Origin: Bauldia sp.
GTDB lineage: Bacteria; Pseudomonadota; Alphaproteobacteria; Rhizobiales; Kaistiaceae
Reading direction: 5' to 3'
Assembly: GCA_037200845.1 (NCBI GenBank)
Contig: JBBCGQ010000001.1
Location: forward strand, 2,046,001 to 2,110,000
Length of the DNA: 64,000 nucleotides
The notes beneath the pieces are model-generated. The model saw nothing but the letters and a program-made list of their open reading frames with translations, made no database searches and was not told the origin of the DNA. The stretch's first letter is position 1. Each line of letters starts with the position of its first letter. The position numbers and the translations under genes are program-made. This document shows, piece by piece, positions 31,055-40,999 of this stretch.

Positions 31055-32952
31055 GTCAGGCCAACATACGCCGATTGACCGGCGGCATTGTAGCCCATCG
31101 GATCGGTGTAGACGTTGTCCGTCACGTTTTCGACGCGGGCGAACAGCTTCACCTTGTCGGACAGCGCATAGGACGCCGACGCGTCGAGCCGCCAGTACGC
31201 CGGCAGGAACGACGACGACGAACCGAGGTTGGTGCGCTTGCCGACGATGGTGCCGGTGAGCGCCAGTTGCCATTCGGGCTCCGGCGTGAAGGTGACGGTG
31301 AACGAGCCGCTGTGCTCCGGCCGCCGCGCCAGCGGCCGCCCCGTGACGAGATTGCGCGTCGGCATCCACGTGTAGGTGGCGCTCGCCGTCAGCACGTCCG
31401 GAAGGATCTGGGTGTCGACCGCGAGTTCCAGACCGTACGACTCGGCGCGGTCGGTATTGTCGTAGTAGCCGTTGACCTTGCTGCCCGGAAAAAACGTGAA
31501 GCCGAGCAGGTTGCGGAAGCGATTGTAGAACGCCGTCGCCGAGGCGTGGACCAGGCCGCCGAACAGCGTCTGCTCCACCCCGGCGTCGAATCCCACGCTG
31601 GTTTCAGGTTTCAGATCCGTGTTGACGACAACCCCCAGCGGCGCGATCGCCGCCGCGTAGGCGTTGTTGCCGACCTGGTACGCCGTGGGCCGCTTGGCGC
31701 CGGTGCCGGCGCTGGCGCGCAGCGTCGTGCCCCAGTTGCCGATTTCGTACGCCGCCGTTGCCCTGCCGGTCAGGAACCCATCGCCGACGGCGGTGCCGTC
31801 ATAGCGCCCGGCAAACGTCAGGTGCAGCGCGTCGAACACGGTGAGCTGGTGCTGGACATAGCCGGCGAAGTTCGTGCGCGTCCGCTCGAAGCCGGGAAAT
31901 GCGGTCACGCTCGGAGCGACGTTCTCGGCATGCTCCTGCTCCGCCCGGAGGCCGAGCGTGAGCGTTCCGGCGGCCTTCAGGTCGACGATCGCCTGATACT
32001 CGGCGCCGGCATCGGTTGAGGCGAACGACGCGACCTCCGGCGCACCGCCCGGCTCGCGGTTGGTGCGCTGCGACGACGCACCGAACGCCGAAATCGATTG
32101 CGTGAGCCAACCGTCCCATTCCGGCAGCGTCACCTTGCCCGAGCCGCTGAGCTCGGTGCGCTCGGCGGTGTTCGGCGCATCGTTGGGATTGGGACCCGAC
32201 GCCGCATCGTAGTCGGTCAGTTCATGCGTCGCGGTCCCGCCGAGCTCGACCTTGAGGCCGCTCGCCGGCGCATAGACGAGACGGGCCGAGCCCGTGTACC
32301 GGTCGAGCCCGTCCGGCTCGTTGCCGTCGCGACTTCCCCGACGCGAGAAGCCGGTGGCCTTGGCATGTGCGCCGCTGAAGCGCAGCGCAAAGTCGCCGGC
32401 CGTCATGCCGCCGGCCGCACTTTCGTTGAGCGTGCCGTAGCGCCCGCCCTCGACGGTCGCCGTCAGCGACGACTTCGCCGTCTGCCGCCGCGTCACGATG
32501 TTGACCACGCCGCCCATGGCGTCCGAGCCGTAGATCGCGCTCTGCGGCCCGCGCAGCACCTCGATCCGCTCGACGTCGTTGACCGACAGCAGGGTGAAGT
32601 CGAAATCGCCGCGCGCCGAGGACGCGTCGTTGACCCGCACGCCGTCGATCAGCACGACCGTGTGCCCGGTTTCGCCGCCGCGCAGCCGCACCTCGGTCGA
32701 GCCGCCCGGCCCTCCCGACTCGATGACCGCGACACCGGGCACCGTGCGCAGCACCTCCGCGACCGTCGTCGCTGACGTGCGCGCGATGGCATCGCGGCCG
32801 ATGACGGTCACGGTACTGCCGACCCGGTCGAGCGGCGTCGGCGTGTAGTACGGGGTGACCACGATTTCCGGAATCGGAGACGCCGCCATCGCCGGCGACG
32901 TCGCGAGAATGAGGAGAGACGCGGCGCAGGCGCGCCGGGCGGCAGGGACCAT
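31042..32952 (-). CDS. btuB: TonB-dependent vitamin B12 receptor
   Basis: A 636-residue TonB-dependent outer-membrane receptor. Residues 1-23 form a signal peptide, and PEIVVTPYYTPTPLD just after it contains the TonB-box region. The plug domain has VAEVLRTVPGVAVIESGGPG, LIDGVRVND and IEVLRGPQSAIYGSDAMGGV. The beta-barrel ends with YVGLTWNK. Size and plug sequence fit BtuB better than siderophore receptors. The ATG at 32952 follows a candidate B12-box (GGAGATCTGCCATC) by only a few bases, consistent with cobalamin-dependent regulation. Confidence 0.92.
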   Translation of the reverse strand: MVPAARRACAASLLILATSPAMAASPIPEIVVTPYYTPTPLDRVGSTVTVIGRDAIARTSATTVAEVLRTVPGVAVIESGGPGGSTEVRLRGGETGHTVVLIDGVRVNDASSARGDFDFTLLSVNDVERIEVLRGPQSAIYGSDAMGGVVNIVTRRQTAKSSLTATVEGGRYGTLNESAAGGMTAGDFALRFSGAHAKATGFSRRGSRDGNEPDGLDRYTGSARLVYAPASGLKVELGGTATHELTDYDAASGPNPNDAPNTAERTELSGSGKVTLPEWDGWLTQSISAFGASSQRTNREPGGAPEVASFASTDAGAEYQAIVDLKAAGTLTLGLRAEQEHAENVAPSVTAFPGFERTRTNFAGYVQHQLTVFDALHLTFAGRYDGTAVGDGFLTGRATAAYEIGNWGTTLRASAGTGAKRPTAYQVGNNAYAAAIAPLGVVVNTDLKPETSVGFDAGVEQTLFGGLVHASATAFYNRFRNLLGFTFFPGSKVNGYYDNTDRAESYGLELAVDTQILPDVLTASATYTWMPTRNLVTGRPLARRPEHSGSFTVTFTPEPEWQLALTGTIVGKRTNLGSSSSFLPAYWRLDASASYALSDKVKLFARVENVTDNVYTDPMGYNAAGQSAYVGLTWNK

Positions 32953-33045
32953 GATGGCAGATCTCCGGTATGGATCGATCTGGATGAGGCGCCCGTCACG
33001 GGATGTGGCCCGGGCCCATCCGGCTTCCCCGCCGGACGCCCAAGG
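32953..33045 (-). promoter_or_regulatory. Candidate cobalamin-responsive leader of btuB (partial match)
   Basis: On the minus strand the btuB leader contains GGGGAAGCCGG, CACATCCCGTGA and, ending three bases before the ATG, CCGGAGATCTGCC. These resemble the 3' half of a cobalamin riboswitch, including the B12-box (GCCAGGAGACCTGCC). The 5' half (GGUGCC...ACUGU core) is not clear, and a full-length element would extend into the btuF coding sequence on the other strand. It may therefore be a degenerate element, or a chance resemblance. Confidence 0.35.
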
Positions 33046-33058
33046 GGTAAACGAGCGC

Positions 33059-33934
33059 ATGGACGAAGGCAACGAACGCAGGCGGCGGCGCGCGCGCCTC
33101 ACCGGAACTTTGCTCGCCGGCGTTGCGCTATTGTCACTCACCTTGCCGGCAGCGGCGGAGGCGCCCAAGCGCATCGTCTCGATCAACCTGTGCGCCGACG
33201 AGCTGCTGGTGACGCTCGCCGATCCCGCTCAGATCGCCGGCCTGTCGGTCTATGCCACCGACCCGACGCTGTCGTTCACCGCCGATGCCGCCGCGGCCTT
33301 CCGCCACGATGCATCGAGCGCGGAGACCGTCGTCGGCCTAAACCCCGACCTCGTGCTCGCCGGCCGCTACACCAAGCGCGCGACGCGCGACATGCTGGAT
33401 CGCCTCGGCTACCGCGTCGAACTGCTCGACGCGGCCAAAAGCGTCGACGATTCGGAAGCCATCATCCGCAAGGTCGCGGCCCTGGTCGGCCACCCGGAGC
33501 GCGGCGAGGCGATGATCGCCGATATCGCCGCTGCCCGCGCCCGTGCCGAGGCCGCCGCACCGCCCGGCCACCCAACCGCCGCGATCTACCAGCGCCGCGG
33601 CTATGTCACCGGCGGCGACAGCCTGAGCGGCGAGCTGCTCGCCATCGCCGGCTTCACCAACGACGGCGCGCCGCTCGCCGGCAAGCGCGGCGGCTTCGTG
33701 CCGCTTGAGCGGATCGTCGCCGAGCCGCCGGACTATATCGTCGTCGCCGCATCGACGCGCCCCGCCGAGGATCAGGGCAGCGCGCTCCTCGCCCACCCGG
33801 CGCTTGCCGCGCTCTACCCGCCGGCCAAGCGCATCGTGCTGCCGGAGAAGCTGACCGTGTGCGGCGGCCCCTCGCTCCCCGCCGCGCTCGACTGGCTGGC
33901 CGGCGAGGCCAAGCGGATACAACAGGCGCCGTGA
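33059..33934 (+). CDS. btuF: Periplasmic cobalamin-binding protein
   Basis: A 291-residue ABC solute-binding protein of the BtuF/FepB cluster A-II fold. A basic N-region (NERRRRRARL) precedes a hydrophobic segment and PAAAEA cleavage site at about 31. The mature part starts KRIVSINLCADELLVTLA, typical of BtuF. The ATG at 33059 is the best start, with an AAGGGG ribosome-binding site 11 bases upstream. Divergent from btuBCD; its end overlaps cbiB by GTGA. It delivers corrinoid to BtuCD. Confidence 0.9.
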   Translation: MDEGNERRRRRARLTGTLLAGVALLSLTLPAAAEAPKRIVSINLCADELLVTLADPAQIAGLSVYATDPTLSFTADAAAAFRHDASSAETVVGLNPDLVLAGRYTKRATRDMLDRLGYRVELLDAAKSVDDSEAIIRKVAALVGHPERGEAMIADIAAARARAEAAAPPGHPTAAIYQRRGYVTGGDSLSGELLAIAGFTNDGAPLAGKRGGFVPLERIVAEPPDYIVVAASTRPAEDQGSALLAHPALAALYPPAKRIVLPEKLTVCGGPSLPAALDWLAGEAKRIQQAP

Positions 33935-34896
33935 TCGCCGTCGCTCACGTCTGGATGCTGGCGCTGGCGCTGCTTCTCGATGCCGCCGTCGGCGACCCCG
34001 ATGCCGTCTGGCGGCGTGTGCCCCACCCGGTCGCAATCGCCGGCTGGCTGATCGGCGCGCTGGACCGCGGTTTGAACCGCGGACCGCTCCAATATCTCGC
34101 GGGCATCGTCGCGATCCTGCTCGTCGTCGCAATAGCCTGGCTGGTGGGACTGGGACTGGAACGCGCGTTCGATGCCTTCGCCTTCGGCTGGATCGGCACC
34201 GTCGTTGTCGCATCGATCCTGCTCGCCGGCCGCTCGCTCTACGACCACGTCGCTGCCGTCCGCGACGCCTTCTTCGCCGGCGGCATCGAGGCCGCGCGCA
34301 TCGCCGTATCGCGCATCGTCGGCCGCGACCCGGCGAGCCTCGACGAGGCGCGCATCTGCCGCGCCGCGATCGAGTCGACCGCGGAAAATTTCTCCGACGG
34401 CATCGTGGCGCCGGCCCTGTGGTTCCTGCTGCTCGGCCTGCCCGGCCTCCTCGCCTATAAGGCGATCAACACCGCCGACTCGATGATCGGCCACCTCACC
34501 GACCACCACCGCGCCTTTGGCTGGGCCAGCGCGCGCCTTGACGATCTGGTCAACCTGCCGGCGAGCCGCATCGCCGGCGCACTTGTCGCCCTTGCGGCCC
34601 CAGCCGCCGGCGGCACTATCAAAGCCGCGTTCGGCACGATGTGGGCCGACGCCGGCAGGCACCGCTCGCCCAACGCCGGCTGGCCGGAAGCCGCGATGGC
34701 CGCGGCGCTGGGCCTCGCGCTCGCCGGCCCGCGCCGCTACGCCGGCATCATCGTCAACGATCCCTTCCTCAACGAACGCGGCCGCCGCGACGCGCGGCCG
34801 CACGACATCAGCCGCGCGCTCCGCGTCTACGTCGTCGCCAGCGCCGCGCTGTTCGCCGTCGTCGCACTGGGCTCGCTGTTCGTCTTCGCCCTGTAG
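33931..34896 (+). CDS. cbiB: Adenosylcobinamide-phosphate synthase (cobalamin biosynthesis protein CbiB/CobD)
   Basis: CbiB (321 aa), a membrane enzyme attaching aminopropanol or its phosphate to adenosylcobyric acid. [18 protein letters not shown] at the N-terminus, [17 protein letters not shown] in the centre and [17 protein letters not shown] near the C-terminus are family signatures. Several transmembrane helices are present. It starts at a GTG overlapping the btuF stop (GTGA). Its product uses the precursor made by CobC, encoded in the same region. The 3' end overlaps the convergent cobQ by 70 bases. Confidence 0.95.
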   Translation: MIAVAHVWMLALALLLDAAVGDPDAVWRRVPHPVAIAGWLIGALDRGLNRGPLQYLAGIVAILLVVAIAWLVGLGLERAFDAFAFGWIGTVVVASILLAGRSLYDHVAAVRDAFFAGGIEAARIAVSRIVGRDPASLDEARICRAAIESTAENFSDGIVAPALWFLLLGLPGLLAYKAINTADSMIGHLTDHHRAFGWASARLDDLVNLPASRIAGALVALAAPAAGGTIKAAFGTMWADAGRHRSPNAGWPEAAMAAALGLALAGPRRYAGIIVNDPFLNERGRRDARPHDISRALRVYVVASAALFAVVALGSLFVFAL

Positions 34897-36401
34897 CCGG
34901 CGATCGCAAGCAGCGCGGCGATGTCGATGTGCCGCTCGAGATGATCGGCCAACGCGTCCAGCGTCGCCTCGACCATCGCCTCGTACGCGACATCAGAGGG
35001 CGGCAGGTCGAGGAACGCGCGGCGAAATCCATCCGCTGCGAACAGGCCGTGGACATAGGTGCCGACGACACGCCCATCGAGCGAACGCGCACCATCGACG
35101 CGACCGCCCAGATCGACCACCGGTCGCGCACAATCTGGCCCAAACGTCACCCCGAGATGAATCTCATACCCGGCGATCGGCTCGCCCGTAGCGATATCGC
35201 GGCCCGACACCGCCCGCGTCGCCTTGTCGGAGCCGAGCACAGTCGCGACATCTAGCAGGCCCAACCCGGCGGCCGTCGTGGCAGAACCCTCGACGCCGTC
35301 GGGATCGGCGATACTGCGGCCAAGCATCTGGTATCCGCCGCACAGGCCGACGACGCGCCCGCCGCGGCGATGGTGCGCGATGATGTCGATGTCCCAGCCC
35401 TGGGCACGCAGGAACGCGAGGTCGGCGATCGTCGACTTGGAGCCGGGAACGAGAATGACGTCGGCTTCGGGGAACACCTCGCCCGGCTCGACCAGCACGA
35501 CCGACACGTCCGGCTCGGCACGCAGGGGATCGAGGTCATCGAAATTCGCGATACGCGGCAGATGGGGGACGACAACTATCGCCTTCCCCCCTCCCCGCTG
35601 GTTCTCGCGAAAGCGAGGACCCATACCCACGCCGGGCTCCGCGCCCGAAATGGGTCCCCGCTTTCGCGGGGAAGAGCGGAGGGAAAGCGTGTCCTCTGCT
35701 GGTAACGCATCCGCCGCATCGAACCACGGCACCACCCCAAGGCAAGGCCAGCCGGTACGCTCGGCAACGAACCGCGCCCCATCCGTAAACAGAGCCGCAT
35801 CGCCACGCATCTTGTTGACGACGAAGCCTTTGACCCGAGCACGGTCCCGCGGCGCCAGCACGGCCTGCGTGCCAACCAGACCGGCGATCACCCCGCCACG
35901 GTCAATGTCCCCGACCAGCACGACCGGCACATCCGCCGCCTCGGCGAAGCCCATGTTGGCTATGTCGCCGGCACGAAGATTCACTTCCGCCGGGCTGCCC
36001 GCGCCCTCGATCAGCACGAGGTCCATCCCCTCGCCGACGCGCGCGAAACTTTCCAGCACGCGCGGCATCAGCTCCGATTTCCGCCGTCCGTATTCCGCAG
36101 CGCGCATCGCACCGGCGCGCTTGCCCTGCACGATCACCTGTGCGCCGGTGTCGCTCTCCGGCTTGAGCAGCACCGGGTTCATGTGCACGGACGGCGTGAG
36201 CTTCGCCGCGCGCGCCTGCAGCGCCTGCGCCCGGCCGATCTCGCCTCCATCCGCGGCGACCGCCGCGTTGTTCGACATGTTCTGCGGCTTGAACGGCGCG
36301 ACTCTGATGCCGCGCCGGACCAGCGCGCGGCAGAGGCCGGCGACCAGCGTCGACTTGCCGACGTGGCTGCCCGTGCCCTGGATCATCAGCGCCGCGGTCA
36401 A
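34827..36401 (-). CDS. cobQ: Cobyric acid synthase, with in-frame palindrome insertion
   Basis: CobQ (524 aa from the TTG start) amidates four side chains of adenosylcobyrinic acid a,c-diamide using glutamine. The N-terminal dethiobiotin-synthetase-like domain begins [20 protein letters not shown] and includes FKPQNMSNN. The C-terminal GATase domain has the nucleophile Cys in [10 protein letters not shown]. The likely start is TTG at 36401, overlapping the cobO stop (TTGA); ATG 36386 is the alternative. Between the domains about 30 residues ([11 protein letters not shown] ... GPRFREN) are encoded by a dispersed palindrome. The last 25 or so residues are an extension over the 3' end of cbiB. 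Confidence 0.95.
   Translation of the reverse strand: MTAALMIQGTGSHVGKSTLVAGLCRALVRRGIRVAPFKPQNMSNNAAVAADGGEIGRAQALQARAAKLTPSVHMNPVLLKPESDTGAQVIVQGKRAGAMRAAEYGRRKSELMPRVLESFARVGEGMDLVLIEGAGSPAEVNLRAGDIANMGFAEAADVPVVLVGDIDRGGVIAGLVGTQAVLAPRDRARVKGFVVNKMRGDAALFTDGARFVAERTGWPCLGVVPWFDAADALPAEDTLSLRSSPRKRGPISGAEPGVGMGPRFRENQRGGGKAIVVVPHLPRIANFDDLDPLRAEPDVSVVLVEPGEVFPEADVILVPGSKSTIADLAFLRAQGWDIDIIAHHRRGGRVVGLCGGYQMLGRSIADPDGVEGSATTAAGLGLLDVATVLGSDKATRAVSGRDIATGEPIAGYEIHLGVTFGPDCARPVVDLGGRVDGARSLDGRVVGTYVHGLFAADGFRRAFLDLPPSDVAYEAMVEATLDALADHLERHIDIAALLAIAGYRAKTNSEPSATTANSAALATT
35591..35685. repeat. Palindrome family A copy inside cobQ coding sequence
   Basis: Two arms, 35591-35624 and 35650-35683, are reverse complements at roughly 28 of 34 positions, each with an internal CTCGCGAAAGCGAG-type hairpin. 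The same arms occur between genes at 40883-40990 and 48506-48617. Here the copy is translated in frame within the linker between the two CobQ domains. Confidence 0.85.
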
Positions 36402-37015
36402 AACTCGATCCCGACCTGCGCCTTCACGCCGGAGCGGAAAGGATGCTTGATGACCTCCATCTCGGTCACCAGATCGGCCGCCTCGATCAGCTCGTCGGCG
36501 GCGTTGCGCCCGGTCACGATCACGTGGATGTCGGCGGGCTTGTCGCGGAGGAACGCGACCACCTCGGCCAGCGGCAGGTAGTCGTAGCGCAGCACGATGT
36601 TGAGCTCGTCGAGCAGCACGATCTTGTGCTTGCCGGCCGCGATGATCTCCTTCGCGCGCTCCCACGCCGCGCGCGCCGCGGCGATGTCGCGCTGGCGGTC
36701 CTGCGTGTCCCAGGTGAAGCCTTCGCCCATCGTGTTGATCGACACGAGGTCGCCGAATTTTTCGAGCGCGACGCGCTCGCCGGTCTGCCATTTGCCCTTC
36801 ACGAACTGGATGATGGCGACCGGCATGCCATGGCCCAGCGCGCGGAAAACCATGCCGAACGCGGCAGTCGATTTTCCTTTGCCCTTGCCGGTGTGGACGA
36901 TGAGCAGGCCCTTCTCGATCGTCTTGGTGGCGAGGATCTTGTCGCGCGCCGCCTTCTTCTTTTTCATCTTCTCGGCGTGGCGGGCGTCGAGCTCGGTCTC
37001 GGTCAAGTCGTTCAT
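36398..37015 (-). CDS. cobO: Cob(I)yrinic acid a,c-diamide adenosyltransferase
   Basis: CobO/CobA/BtuR-type corrinoid adenosyltransferase (205 aa), forming the Co-C bond of adenosylcobalamin. The ATP-binding P-loop is [19 protein letters not shown], and [11 protein letters not shown] plus [15 protein letters not shown] are family signatures. The ATG overlaps the cobN stop by four bases and the stop overlaps the cobQ TTG start, so cobN-cobO-cobQ are translationally coupled. Confidence 0.97.
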   Translation of the reverse strand: MNDLTETELDARHAEKMKKKKAARDKILATKTIEKGLLIVHTGKGKGKSTAAFGMVFRALGHGMPVAIIQFVKGKWQTGERVALEKFGDLVSINTMGEGFTWDTQDRQRDIAAARAAWERAKEIIAAGKHKIVLLDELNIVLRYDYLPLAEVVAFLRDKPADIHVIVTGRNAADELIEAADLVTEMEVIKHPFRSGVKAQVGIEF

Positions 37016-40000
37016 TCTGCTGCCTCTTTCCGCTCGGTGATGAGCGCGGAGAGCCGATCATAGGCGCTGTTCTGGCGCGGCGCCCACAGGCCGCGGTCAA
37101 TCGCCTCGCGGAAGCGCGCCGCCATCTCGCGGAGCGCCGGCGCGTTATTGTCGGCGATGAAGCCGCGCACGTCAGCGTCGCCGATATAGGCGTCGAACAA
37201 CTGGTCGAAATGGTGGTCCTTCACCGCGTTCGTGGTCGCGGCAAAGGCGAAGAGATAGTCGACTGTGGCGGCCATCTCAAAAGCGCCCTTGTAGCCGTGG
37301 CGCATGACGCCGGCGATCCATTTCGGATTGGCGGCGCGACCGCGGACGACGCGCGCGATCTCCTCGCCGAGCGCGCGGATCACCGGCTTCTCCGGCCGCG
37401 AATGGTCGCCGTGATAGAGAGGCACCGCCTTGCCCTTCAACGTCTCGACCGCCGCCGCGAGGCCACCCTGGAATTGGTAGTAGTCGTCGGAATCGAGAAT
37501 ATCGTGCTCGCGGTTGTCCTGGTTGTGCAGCACCGCGTCGGTCGCCTTCAGCCGCGCCACGAAATCTGCGCGCGCCGCATCGCCTTGCGCCCCGCCGCCA
37601 TAGGCGAACGCACCCCATGCCAGCACGGCATCGGCGATGTCGCCGCGCGTCTCCCACGCCCCGGTGTCGATCAGCGCCTGCACACCTGCGCCATACGCGC
37701 CGGGCATCGCGCCGAAGATTCGCGCCGTCGCGCCGCGCGCCGCAATCGGGTTTGCGGCGGCGTCCTCGGACAGCGCGGCGATGGCACGCATCGCCGAATC
37801 GATGAGGTCGATCTGCCCCGGAAACGCATCGCGGAACATGCCGGAAATTTTCAGCGTCACGTCGATGCGCGGCCGGCCCAGTTCGGCCAGCGACAGCACG
37901 CGGAAGCCGGTGACGCGGCCGGTGCCCGCCTCCCACACCGGCGCCGCGCCGATGAAGGCGAGCACCTGCGCAACGTCGTCGCCGCCGGTGCGCATGTTCG
38001 ACGTCCCCCACGCCGAGATCGCGATCGAGCGCGGCCACTCGCCCTCGTCCTGGAAGTAGCGGAGCGCAACCTCATCGGCCGCGCGCCGGCCGAGCGCCCA
38101 CGCGGCGGCCGTCGGCACCGCGCGGACATCGACGGAATAAAAGTTGCGGCCGGTGGGCAGCACGTCGGGCCGGCCGCGCGTCGGCGCACCGGAGGGACCG
38201 GGCGCGACGAAGCGGCCATCGAGGGCGGTCAGGATGGCGTCGATTTCGGATTCGCCGGAGGTGTCGAGCGATGGCGCAAGACCGGATGCGATCCAGTCGA
38301 GGACGGCAGAGGCGCGCGCTCCCGCTTCAACCTCCTCCCTGAGGGGAGGTCCAAGTTCGCCGAGCGCAGCGACAGCGAACTTCGGGAGGGGGGCGCTTTC
38401 ACCGCCGGCAGCCCGCCCCCCTCCCGAAAGCGGCCTTGCCGCTTTCGACCTCCGCTCAAGGGGGAGGTTGGCGACAAACGTTGCCGCCAGCGCCTCGATA
38501 CGCTCGACGGTGTCGCCTATCGTCCGCCACGGACCATCGCTAATCGCTGCGAGGTCGTGCGGCCGAGGTCCCGTCCACTCCACACCGAGATCGCAATCCA
38601 GCGGATCGAAACCGAGACCGAGATCGTCCGCGATGGCCCGATGCAGCGAGGCATCCTCCGGCCGCCCGCCCGAGCGCGGCACGCGCGCGATGGCGACCAG
38701 CGTGTCGATCCTCTGGCGCCCTTCCGGCGAGGCACCGAGCGTGTGCAATCCGTCGCGTATCTGCATCTCCTTCAACGCGCAGAGATGTGCGTCGAGCGCG
38801 CGCAGCGCCTGCTCGCCGGTGTCGCGCGTGAAGCCGAGGTCGCGGTCGAGCCCGTGCCGCTCGGCGAGCGCGACGATCTCAGCGGCGAGATAGTCGCGGC
38901 GCCGTCTGTCGACGCCGGCGGCGAGATAATACTCGTCGATCAGCGTCTCAAGCTCGGCGAGCGGGCCGTGAATCTCGGCGCGCGTCATCGCCGGCGTCAG
39001 GTGATCGACGACCACGGCCGAGGCGCGCCGCTTCGCCTGGCTGCCCTCGCCCGGATCGTTGACCAGGAACGGATAGATCAGCGGCGTCGCACCGAGCGCG
39101 ATCTCCGGCCAGCACTCGGCCGAGAGGCCAAGCGCCTTGCCGGGCAGCCATTCGAGGTTGCCGTGCTTGCCGAGATGGACGATGGCATCGGCCTGAAACT
39201 CGCGGCGCAGCCACGCATAGAAGGCGAGGTAGTTGTGCGGCGGCACGAGGTCCGGGTCGTGGTAGGTCGCCTTCGGGTCGATCGAATAGCCGCGCGCCGG
39301 CTGGATGCCGACGACGACGTTGCCGTAGCGATGCGCGGCAAGGCGAAAGACGCCGCCGGCGACGAACGGATCGGACTCAGGTTCGCCCCAGCGGGTGGTT
39401 ATGGCGGTGCGGACGGAGTCAGGGAGTGCCGCGAAGTAGGTGCGGTAGTCGCGAAGCGAAAGCGACTCTGCCGATCCTCCCCCGCACGCCGGGGGAGGCG
39501 GACCGCCGAAGGCGGTGGAGGGGGCGCCCCCTCCGTCGCCGCCACGCGGCGCCATCTCCCCCGCCGTCCGGTGGATGACCGCACCGAGCGCATTTGTCGG
39601 GCCTGCGAGGATGACTTCCATCAATTCACGGCTCGACTGCGGAAATCCCGGCACCGAATACCCCGCCTCCGCCATCGCGGCTGCAACCCGCACCGCGCTC
39701 TCCGGCGTGTCCAGGCCGACGCCGTTGGCGATGCGGCCGTCGCGGTCGGGATAGTTGGAGAGGATCAGCGCCACCTTCCGGTTTCCCGCCGGCGTCGTCG
39801 CGAGCTTGATCCACGCCGCCGCCTGGTCGGCGACGAAGGCGATGCGGTCGGGCACGGCGCGATAGACGGCGCCGGCCGAGGCATCAGACTTGAACGAAAC
39901 GGCGCGGGTCAGGATGCGGCCGTCGACCTCGGGCAACACGACGTTCATCGTCAGGTCGCGCGGCAGGAGGCCGCGTTTGCTCTCGCGCCATCCTTCCTCG

Positions 40001-40872
40001 GTTGAGCCGGCGAGCGCGACCTGCAGCACAGGCCGGCCGGGCCGGTCGAGCACGGTGCCCGCGTGGGTGTCACCGATGCGCGAGACGGCGAAGGAGGTCG
40101 TGTTGAGGACGATCGCCGGCGACACCGCGGCGAAGATTTCGTCGAGCAGCGTCTCCGACTCGCGGTCTTTGAGGCTGGCGACGAAGATCGGCAGCCCGGC
40201 GATCCCGCGTTCGCGAAGCGCGACGACCAGTGCGTCGATCGGCTCGGTCGAGCCGCCGTGGATCAGCGCTCGGTAGAAGACGATCGGCGCGACCGGGCGG
40301 CCGCGATGATGCGCACGCCATGCGTCCAGCGTCGTCGCCCCCTGCCCCGGCCGGTAGATACCGGCGTGCGGCAGCGCCTCCGGCGGCTCGGGCAGCGGCG
40401 CAAGGCCGAGCAGATGGTCGCAGAAGGCCAGCGCGCGGCGCGTATTCTCGGCGCCACCCTCGACCAGATAGCGCCAGAGCAAACGGCACTGCTCGACCGG
40501 CGCCGTCGCATAAGGCTCGAGCGCGGCGTCCCAGCGGTCCTCGCCGGGCATCACCAGCAGCATCGGCCCGCCGGCGCGGGCGAGCGCGCGCAGCCGCTCC
40601 AGGCCGTACCGCCAGTAGCCGGCGCCGCCCATCATGCGGACGACGACGAGGCGTGCCGAGGCCACCGTCTTCTCCAGGTACAGATCGACCGACATCGGGT
40701 GCGACAGGCGGCCAAGATTGGCGAAGCGCACCTCGGGCCGCGCCTGTGCCGCCAGCGCGGCGAGCTCGCTATCAGCGGCGGAGAGAAAGACTATGTCGCC
40801 CGGCGGCTGCGCCAGATCGACGGCCGCGTCGCCGTCGTCGATGCGCGCAGCCTCGCCGGCTAAGAGATGCAT
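37012..40872 (-). CDS. cobN: Cobaltochelatase subunit CobN with two in-frame repeat insertions
   Basis: CobN (1286 aa), the large porphyrin-binding subunit of the aerobic ATP-dependent cobaltochelatase (CobNST), which inserts Co2+ into hydrogenobyrinic acid a,c-diamide. YFAWLR-type and [20 protein letters not shown] motifs, [20 protein letters not shown] and [16 protein letters not shown] are conserved. CobS and CobT are not in the window. Two low-complexity segments, about 445-475 and 800-850, break otherwise conserved regions and are encoded by palindromic repeats. Despite them the frame is intact, so the protein is probably functional. Overlaps cobO by ATGA. Confidence 0.97.
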   Translation of the reverse strand: MHLLAGEAARIDDGDAAVDLAQPPGDIVFLSAADSELAALAAQARPEVRFANLGRLSHPMSVDLYLEKTVASARLVVVRMMGGAGYWRYGLERLRALARAGGPMLLVMPGEDRWDAALEPYATAPVEQCRLLWRYLVEGGAENTRRALAFCDHLLGLAPLPEPPEALPHAGIYRPGQGATTLDAWRAHHRGRPVAPIVFYRALIHGGSTEPIDALVVALRERGIAGLPIFVASLKDRESETLLDEIFAAVSPAIVLNTTSFAVSRIGDTHAGTVLDRPGRPVLQVALAGSTEEGWRESKRGLLPRDLTMNVVLPEVDGRILTRAVSFKSDASAGAVYRAVPDRIAFVADQAAAWIKLATTPAGNRKVALILSNYPDRDGRIANGVGLDTPESAVRVAAAMAEAGYSVPGFPQSSRELMEVILAGPTNALGAVIHRTAGEMAPRGGDGGGAPSTAFGGPPPPACGGGSAESLSLRDYRTYFAALPDSVRTAITTRWGEPESDPFVAGGVFRLAAHRYGNVVVGIQPARGYSIDPKATYHDPDLVPPHNYLAFYAWLRREFQADAIVHLGKHGNLEWLPGKALGLSAECWPEIALGATPLIYPFLVNDPGEGSQAKRRASAVVVDHLTPAMTRAEIHGPLAELETLIDEYYLAAGVDRRRRDYLAAEIVALAERHGLDRDLGFTRDTGEQALRALDAHLCALKEMQIRDGLHTLGASPEGRQRIDTLVAIARVPRSGGRPEDASLHRAIADDLGLGFDPLDCDLGVEWTGPRPHDLAAISDGPWRTIGDTVERIEALAATFVANLPLERRSKAARPLSGGGRAAGGESAPLPKFAVAALGELGPPLREEVEAGARASAVLDWIASGLAPSLDTSGESEIDAILTALDGRFVAPGPSGAPTRGRPDVLPTGRNFYSVDVRAVPTAAAWALGRRAADEVALRYFQDEGEWPRSIAISAWGTSNMRTGGDDVAQVLAFIGAAPVWEAGTGRVTGFRVLSLAELGRPRIDVTLKISGMFRDAFPGQIDLIDSAMRAIAALSEDAAANPIAARGATARIFGAMPGAYGAGVQALIDTGAWETRGDIADAVLAWGAFAYGGGAQGDAARADFVARLKATDAVLHNQDNREHDILDSDDYYQFQGGLAAAVETLKGKAVPLYHGDHSRPEKPVIRALGEEIARVVRGRAANPKWIAGVMRHGYKGAFEMAATVDYLFAFAATTNAVKDHHFDQLFDAYIGDADVRGFIADNNAPALREMAARFREAIDRGLWAPRQNSAYDRLSALITERKEAAE
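38325..38475. repeat. Palindrome family C copy inside cobN coding sequence
   Basis: A roughly 150-base imperfect palindrome opening with AACCTCC and closing with GGAGGTT. Each arm contains its own hairpin (AAGTTCGC...GCGAACTT and AAAGCGG...CCGCTTT). The architecture matches the intergenic repeat at 49578-49707. It is translated in frame as about 50 residues rich in Gly, Pro, Arg and Ala. Confidence 0.8.
39470..39560. repeat. GC-rich palindrome insertion inside cobN coding sequence
   Basis: Three adjacent hairpins: CCTCCCCC/GGGGGAGG (39477-39499), ACCGCC-GAA-GGCGGT (39502-39516) and the palindrome AGGGGGCGCCCCCT (39519-39532). They encode a Gly/Pro/Ala-rich stretch absent from the expected CobN sequence context before the conserved [16 protein letters not shown] region. 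Confidence 0.65.
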
Positions 40873-40882
40873 GGCTACGCCG

Positions 40883-40990
40883 CTCCCGCTTTCCCCGCGA
40901 AGGCGGGGATCCAGGTATCGCGGGATATTGCGGCCATCGCGGCGCTCGCCTCGCCACCTGGGCCCCCGCCTTCGCGGGGGAAGCGGAGGG
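40883..40990. repeat. Palindrome family A copy between cobN and cobW
   Basis: Arms at 40883-40916 and 40956-40990, each with a CCCCGCGAAGGCGGGG-type hairpin, separated by about 40 unrelated bases. It fills nearly all of the 127-base gap between cobW and cobN, the only sizeable gap in this operon, and might act on the transcript between the two genes. Confidence 0.85.
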
Positions 40991-40999
40991 TGGGCGCGC

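Noticed and set aside
36402-37100. Extension of the cobQ frame upstream through cobO
   Set aside because: Translation there is an Arg-rich out-of-frame reading of cobO; CobQ homology begins at about 36401.
37210-40005. 931-codon plus-strand open frame antisense to cobN
   Set aside because: High-GC shadow frame: composition is Arg/Ala/His-rich with no domain, while the minus strand encodes conserved CobN throughout.
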